From positions 1 to 9,058 of the forward strand of contig BEIR01000032.1 of NCBI GenBank assembly GCA_002898855.1: a stretch of 9,058 nucleotides of DNA, in the 5' to 3' direction. Positions 6,379 to 9,058 of the stretch are shown here, piece by piece (positions within the stretch are counted from its first letter, which is position 1; each line of letters opens with the position of its first letter). The translations under genes and the position numbers were made by a program. Under the pieces are notes generated by a model that worked only from the letters and a program-made list of their open reading frames with translations, did not search any database and had not been told where the DNA came from. This DNA comes from a bacterium HR41. GTDB lineage: Bacteria; Actinomycetota; Thermoleophilia; Solirubrobacterales; Thermoleophilaceae.

Positions 6379-7623
6379 ATGCGTCTGAGCGAAAACGAGT
6401 TCCTCTTCACCTCCGAGTCGGTCACCGAGGGGCATCCCGACAAGATCGCCGACCAGATCTCCGATTCGGTTCTCGACGCTGTCCTCGCCGAGGACCCGGA
6501 CGGGCGCGTGGCGTGCGAGACGCTCGTCAACACCGGCCTTGTGATCATCTCGGGCGAGATCACCACCGACGCCCACATCGACTTCGTCGAGATCGCGCGC
6601 GAACGGATCCGCGAGATCGGCTACACCGACGCCGCCTTCGGCTTCGACTGCCACACCTGCTCGGTGCTGTGCGCAATCGACAAGCAGTCGCCTGACATCG
6701 CGCAGGGGGTGAACAAGGCGCTCGAGGCGCGCAAGGGCGAGGCCGACGAGTTCGACATCGCCGGCGCCGGCGACCAGGGGATGATGTTCGGCTACGCCAC
6801 GCGCGAAACACCCGAGCTGATGCCGCTGCCGATCCAGCTCGCGCACACGCTGGCGCGCCGGCTGGCCGAGGTGCGCAAGGACGGCACGCTCGACTATCTG
6901 CGTCCCGACGGCAAGACACAGGTGACCGTGCGCTACGTCGACGAGCGGCCGGTCGAGATCGTCAAGCTGCTGATCTCGACGCAGCATGCCGAGGGCAAGG
7001 ACGCCGAGCGCGACATCAAGCCCGATCTGTGGGAGCACGTGGTGCTGCCGGTGCTCGGCGAGCGCTACGGCGACATGTTCGACGAGGCACAGCTCAAGCG
7101 CAGCTTCCTCGTCAACCCCACCGGCAAGTTCGAGATCGGCGGCCCGATGGGCGACTGCGGACTGACCGGCCGCAAGATCATCGTCGACACCTACGGCGGC
7201 ATGGCTCGCCACGGCGGCGGTGCCTTCTCGGGCAAGGACCCCTCGAAGGTCGACCGTTCGGCTGCCTACGCGGCGCGCTACGTCGCTAAGAACGTCGTCG
7301 CCGCGGGGCTAGCTGATCGGTGCGAGGTGCAGGTCGCCTACGCGATCGGGGTCGCCCGTCCGGTTTCGCTGATGGTCGAGACGTTCGGGACCGAGCGCGT
7401 GCCGAAGGCACGGATCCTCGAGCTGATCGACGAGAACTTCGACTTGCGGCCGCTCGCGATCCGCAAGCACCTCGACCTGCACCGCCCGATCTACCGCAAG
7501 ACGGCAGCGTACGGGCACTTCGGTCGCGAGGAGCCGGAGTTCACCTGGGAGCGCACCGACAAGGCCGAGGCACTGCGCACCCAGGCTGGGCTCGAGCGCG
7601 ACGCGGCGCCGGCGAGCGCCTAG
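6379..7623 (+). CDS. metK: S-adenosylmethionine synthetase (methionine adenosyltransferase)
   Basis: The enzyme makes S-adenosylmethionine from methionine and ATP and releases phosphate and pyrophosphate; it is cytoplasmic and normally a tetramer. The protein has 414 residues, slightly longer than the usual 380-400. The hallmark motifs are intact: [13 protein letters not shown] (10-22) with the ATP- and metal-binding residues, GAGDQG (129-134), and the glycine-rich loop [16 protein letters not shown] (279-294). [21 protein letters not shown] (246-266) is also typical. ATG 6379 is chosen because CGGAG stands five bases upstream and the conserved N-terminus begins directly after it; longer starts in the same frame would run into der. 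The gene ends the plus-strand block and faces a minus-strand gene. The last 20 or so residues (after [10 protein letters not shown]) are a non-conserved Ala-rich tail. Confidence 0.97.
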   Translation: MRLSENEFLFTSESVTEGHPDKIADQISDSVLDAVLAEDPDGRVACETLVNTGLVIISGEITTDAHIDFVEIARERIREIGYTDAAFGFDCHTCSVLCAIDKQSPDIAQGVNKALEARKGEADEFDIAGAGDQGMMFGYATRETPELMPLPIQLAHTLARRLAEVRKDGTLDYLRPDGKTQVTVRYVDERPVEIVKLLISTQHAEGKDAERDIKPDLWEHVVLPVLGERYGDMFDEAQLKRSFLVNPTGKFEIGGPMGDCGLTGRKIIVDTYGGMARHGGGAFSGKDPSKVDRSAAYAARYVAKNVVAAGLADRCEVQVAYAIGVARPVSLMVETFGTERVPKARILELIDENFDLRPLAIRKHLDLHRPIYRKTAAYGHFGREEPEFTWERTDKAEALRTQAGLERDAAPASA

Positions 7624-7642
7624 GAAAAGATGTCCGGAAAGA

Positions 7643-7674
7643 GGTGAGCGGCGCGCCGTGGCGCGCCGCTCACC
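7643..7674. terminator. Convergent hairpin between metK and the secreted-protein gene
   Basis: GGTGAGCGGCGCGCC (7643-7657) is perfectly complementary to 7660-7674, giving a stem of about 13-15 bp with a tiny loop. It starts 20 bases after the metK stop and lies 25 bases beyond the stop of the minus-strand gene. Read on the minus strand it is followed by TCTTTCC, a modest T-run. On the plus strand no T-run follows. It is probably a bidirectional terminator, stronger for the minus strand. Confidence 0.75.
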
Positions 7675-7698
7675 GTGCGGTTCCTGGTCGGCAGCGCC

Positions 7699-8514
7699 TC
7701 AGCAGCGGACGCGGGTGCGCGCTACGTAGGAGCGGCCGTTCTCGTCGACCCCGCTCACCTCGACCAGGCGCTGCTTTCGGTCCTGGCAGGCGATCGACGA
7801 GAAGTAGCCGACCTTGCGTGTGTGGCCGGCGACGCGCGCCTTGCCGACGATCCGACGGAAGCGCCCATCGAGTCGCTTGACGAGGATCGTGAGCCCGGCG
7901 ATGTGACGCAGTTCGGGCGGCACTGTGAACTCGATCCCGCCCGCCGGCTTGCCGCCCAGTCGCGGCGTAATGAAACGCCCTGGCAGCACGTTCTGGGGCG
8001 GCGACTGGACGGGACACGGCGGGTCGGGGCTGACATCAAGCCGGATCGCCAACCCGGTGCCGGTGTTGTAGAAGGTGGTTGCGAGGTTGCAGGTCGGCGT
8101 CGTGGCGACCGGATCGCCCGGCACCCCGTACCACACCTCGATCGTGCCGGTGCCGACCTTGGCCCGTTTGCAGACCTTGTCGTGGTCTCCGCTCGAGGCT
8201 TGCGCCAGCGTGCATCGCCCGGCGATCTTCGGGAACACGCGCCCCCCCTGGATGACGATGCGGTAGCGCTCGAGCGGGGCGACGATCACGCCGCCAGGCG
8301 GATGGATCTCGGCGCTGAAGGAGAGATCCTTCGCTAGCGGCTTGGTAGGCGATCCTGACCCGTAGGGGAGACCCCTGCCCTTGACCGTAATCAGGTTCTG
8401 GGCGTCGACTGCGCCGCTCGCCGCTGCGGCGAGGGCCACAGCCGCCAACGCCCCGGCTGACGCCGCGGCGGCGACCACGGACCGCCGCGGCCGGTGCGAT
8501 GACGCGCTTGGCAT
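7699..8514 (-). CDS. Secreted cysteine-containing protein of unknown function
   Basis: The 271-residue protein has a clear export signal: a basic start (HRPRR, 7-11), an Ala-rich hydrophobic core (about 12-35) and a likely cleavage after GAVDA (34-38). The paired arginines make a Tat signal possible, but the motif is incomplete. The mature part has six cysteines (101, 115, 142, 167, 243, 271), an even number that suits disulfides. It has beta-rich stretches such as RYRIVIQGGRVFPKI and KVGTGTIEVWYG. The C-terminal segment, from EFTVPPEL through SSIAC to the terminal RVRC, is repeated in the next minus-strand gene, so they are paralogues. The pattern of a proline/lysine-led N-terminus, CxxA and KVGTG recalls a family of uncharacterised extracellular proteins common in Solirubrobacterales; this is recollection, not a search. 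The start is well supported by a strong purine-rich ribosome binding site. No enzymatic motif is seen, and the function is unknown. Confidence 0.85.
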   Translation of the reverse strand: MPSASSHRPRRSVVAAAASAGALAAVALAAAASGAVDAQNLITVKGRGLPYGSGSPTKPLAKDLSFSAEIHPPGGVIVAPLERYRIVIQGGRVFPKIAGRCTLAQASSGDHDKVCKRAKVGTGTIEVWYGVPGDPVATTPTCNLATTFYNTGTGLAIRLDVSPDPPCPVQSPPQNVLPGRFITPRLGGKPAGGIEFTVPPELRHIAGLTILVKRLDGRFRRIVGKARVAGHTRKVGYFSSIACQDRKQRLVEVSGVDENGRSYVARTRVRC

Positions 8515-8534
8515 CTTCCTCCTTCCTCCTCCTT
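8515..8534 (-). promoter_or_regulatory. Double Shine-Dalgarno of the secreted-protein gene
   Basis: The 20 bases before the ATG are all purines on the minus strand and contain AAGGAGG twice. The GGAGG cores lie about 3 and 10 bases from the start codon. The farther one has ideal spacing. The site fixes the start at 8514 and suggests strong translation. Confidence 0.65.
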
Positions 8535-8637
8535 GCGATCACGCCAGCAGAGGTGGCCTATCTCTCGCTCCCTCAAGACGTCGCTCGCCCCGGCGCGTCC
8601 CGCGAAGCGCCGACGCGGCAACGTTCGATGTAACAGC

Positions 8638-8664
8638 ATTTCATGACGCATGCGGCGATGTCAA
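8638..8664 (-). promoter_or_regulatory. Possible promoter of the secreted-protein gene
   Basis: A perfect TTGACA lies on the minus strand at 8664-8659. The best -10 is TGAAAT at 8643-8638, four of six matches but with a 15-base spacer; the later TACATC, within a TGTTACATC extended -10 pattern, is another candidate but too far for this -35. The leader would be around 115 bases. Confidence 0.35.
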
Positions 8665-8730
8665 GGAGGAACCGAGCCGTGGGCGGTGCGGGCGATCCGG
8701 TCGAGAGCGGTCCGGACGCGACGAAAGGCC

Positions 8731-8767
8731 GGAAAAAGCGAGGAGCCCGGACCGTGGTCCGGGCTCC
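8731..8767 (-). terminator. Intrinsic terminator of the upstream secreted-protein paralogue
   Basis: On the minus strand, GGAGCCCGGACC (8767-8756) pairs with GGTCCGGGCTCC (8753-8742), a stem of 11-12 bp with a very short loop. It is followed by TCGC and a run of five T (8737-8733). This is a textbook Rho-independent terminator placed about 50 bases after the stop codon of the 8818-9058 gene. Confidence 0.85.
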
Positions 8768-8817
8768 CGCACCCTCCGCCCGCACGGGAACGAGCGGAGA
8801 CGACTCGCGCTCGTGCG

Positions 8818-9058
8818 CTAGCAGCGCACGCGCCGCACCACCGTCACCGACTTGCCGTCCTCGCCGGTGAACACCACGTGCGCGTAGCGGTACTTCTTGC
8901 TGTCGCAGGCAATCGAGGCGATGTAGGGGACGCGCACGCGCTTACCGCGAATGCGGACCACCCGCGTCTGGCGGAAGATCTCGGTCTTCGCGTAGCGCAC
9001 CGGCGCGTCGAGACCGCCCGGATGCGACAGCTCCTGCGGCACCGTGAACTTGAGACCG
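8818..9058 (-). CDS. Secreted-protein paralogue, C-terminal part (5' end outside window)
   Basis: This is the last 79 codons of a minus-strand gene, ending with TAG at 8820-8818; the frame stays open to the window edge. The segment aligns along its length with the C-terminus of the 7699-8514 protein. FTVPQEL matches FTVPPEL, YIASIAC matches YFSSIAC, GEDGKSV matches DENGRSY, and both proteins end in RVRC. The two cysteines (in SIAC and at the C-terminal residue) are kept, which suggests a conserved disulfide in an extracellular domain. The middle is richer in Arg and Lys than in the neighbour. The signal peptide and the rest of the protein are not in the window. The function is unknown. Confidence 0.78.
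   Translation of the reverse strand, partial: GLKFTVPQELSHPGGLDAPVRYAKTEIFRQTRVVRIRGKRVRVPYIASIACDSKKYRYAHVVFTGEDGKSVTVVRRVRC

Larger units (their letters stand above)
8515..8817. other. Intergenic region between the two secreted-protein genes
   Basis: The 303 bases hold, on the minus strand, the ribosome binding site and a possible promoter of the downstream gene and the intrinsic terminator of the upstream gene. CGGCGC (8591-8596) and GCGCCG (8607-8612) form a small inverted repeat in the 5' leader. The terminator and promoter show that the two paralogues are probably separate transcription units. I see no RNA gene here. Confidence 0.55.

Noticed and set aside
6208..7212. A 334-codon minus-strand open frame opposite der and metK
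   Set aside because: It is antisense to metK, which has intact signature motifs; the composition resembles other shadow frames here.
8643..8870. A small plus-strand frame with AAGGAGGA (8663-8670) ten bases or so before GTG 8679
   Set aside because: It would run through the minus-strand terminator hairpin and antisense to the end of the secreted paralogue. The product is low-complexity and basic with no motif. The AAGGAGG is partly the complement of the minus-strand TTGACA region. It remains a weak possibility only.

Overview
The window is a compact, GC-rich (roughly 70% by eye, not computed) chromosomal segment of ordinary core genes. The most likely source is a deep-branching actinobacterium of the Thermoleophilia/Solirubrobacterales type. 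The reasons are the strong G/C third-position bias, the in-frame cytidylate kinase-Der fusion, an apparently leaderless start with a TAnnnT box, and a pair of secreted cysteine-containing proteins that resemble a family I associate with that class. The taxonomic call is inference.

Layout. Six plus-strand genes fill bases 1-7623: the 3' end of a histidinol-phosphate-type aminotransferase (hisC), a DAHP synthase (aroF), prephenate dehydrogenase with an ACT domain (tyrA), EPSP synthase (aroA), a cmk-der fusion, and S-adenosylmethionine synthetase (metK). A long perfect hairpin at 7643-7674 separates metK from two minus-strand genes: a complete secreted protein (7699-8514), and the 3' end of a paralogue (8818-9058) that has its own intrinsic terminator.

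How the genes work together. aroF (entry to the shikimate pathway), aroA (the chorismate branch) and tyrA (tyrosine branch) form one tight block. hisC sits just upstream, as in the Bacillus trp-hisC-tyrA-aroE cluster, so the aminotransferase may also complete Tyr/Phe synthesis. aroA next to cmk is an old bacterial neighbourhood. cmk-der and metK are housekeeping genes with their own likely promoters.

Most interesting signal. The 273-base gap between hisC and aroF contains a short unannotated reading frame ending Tyr-Tyr-Arg-Trp-Tyr-Trp-Arg-Phe-Ser-stop (543-572). An 11-bp perfect inverted repeat (572-582/605-615) starts on the last base of its stop codon, and alternative pairings overlap it. 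This looks like a ribosome-dependent attenuator that senses all three aromatic amino acids at once and controls aroF and probably the genes behind it. Other points worth checking are the leaderless promoter of cmk-der, a possible structured metK leader, and the tandem secreted paralogues.
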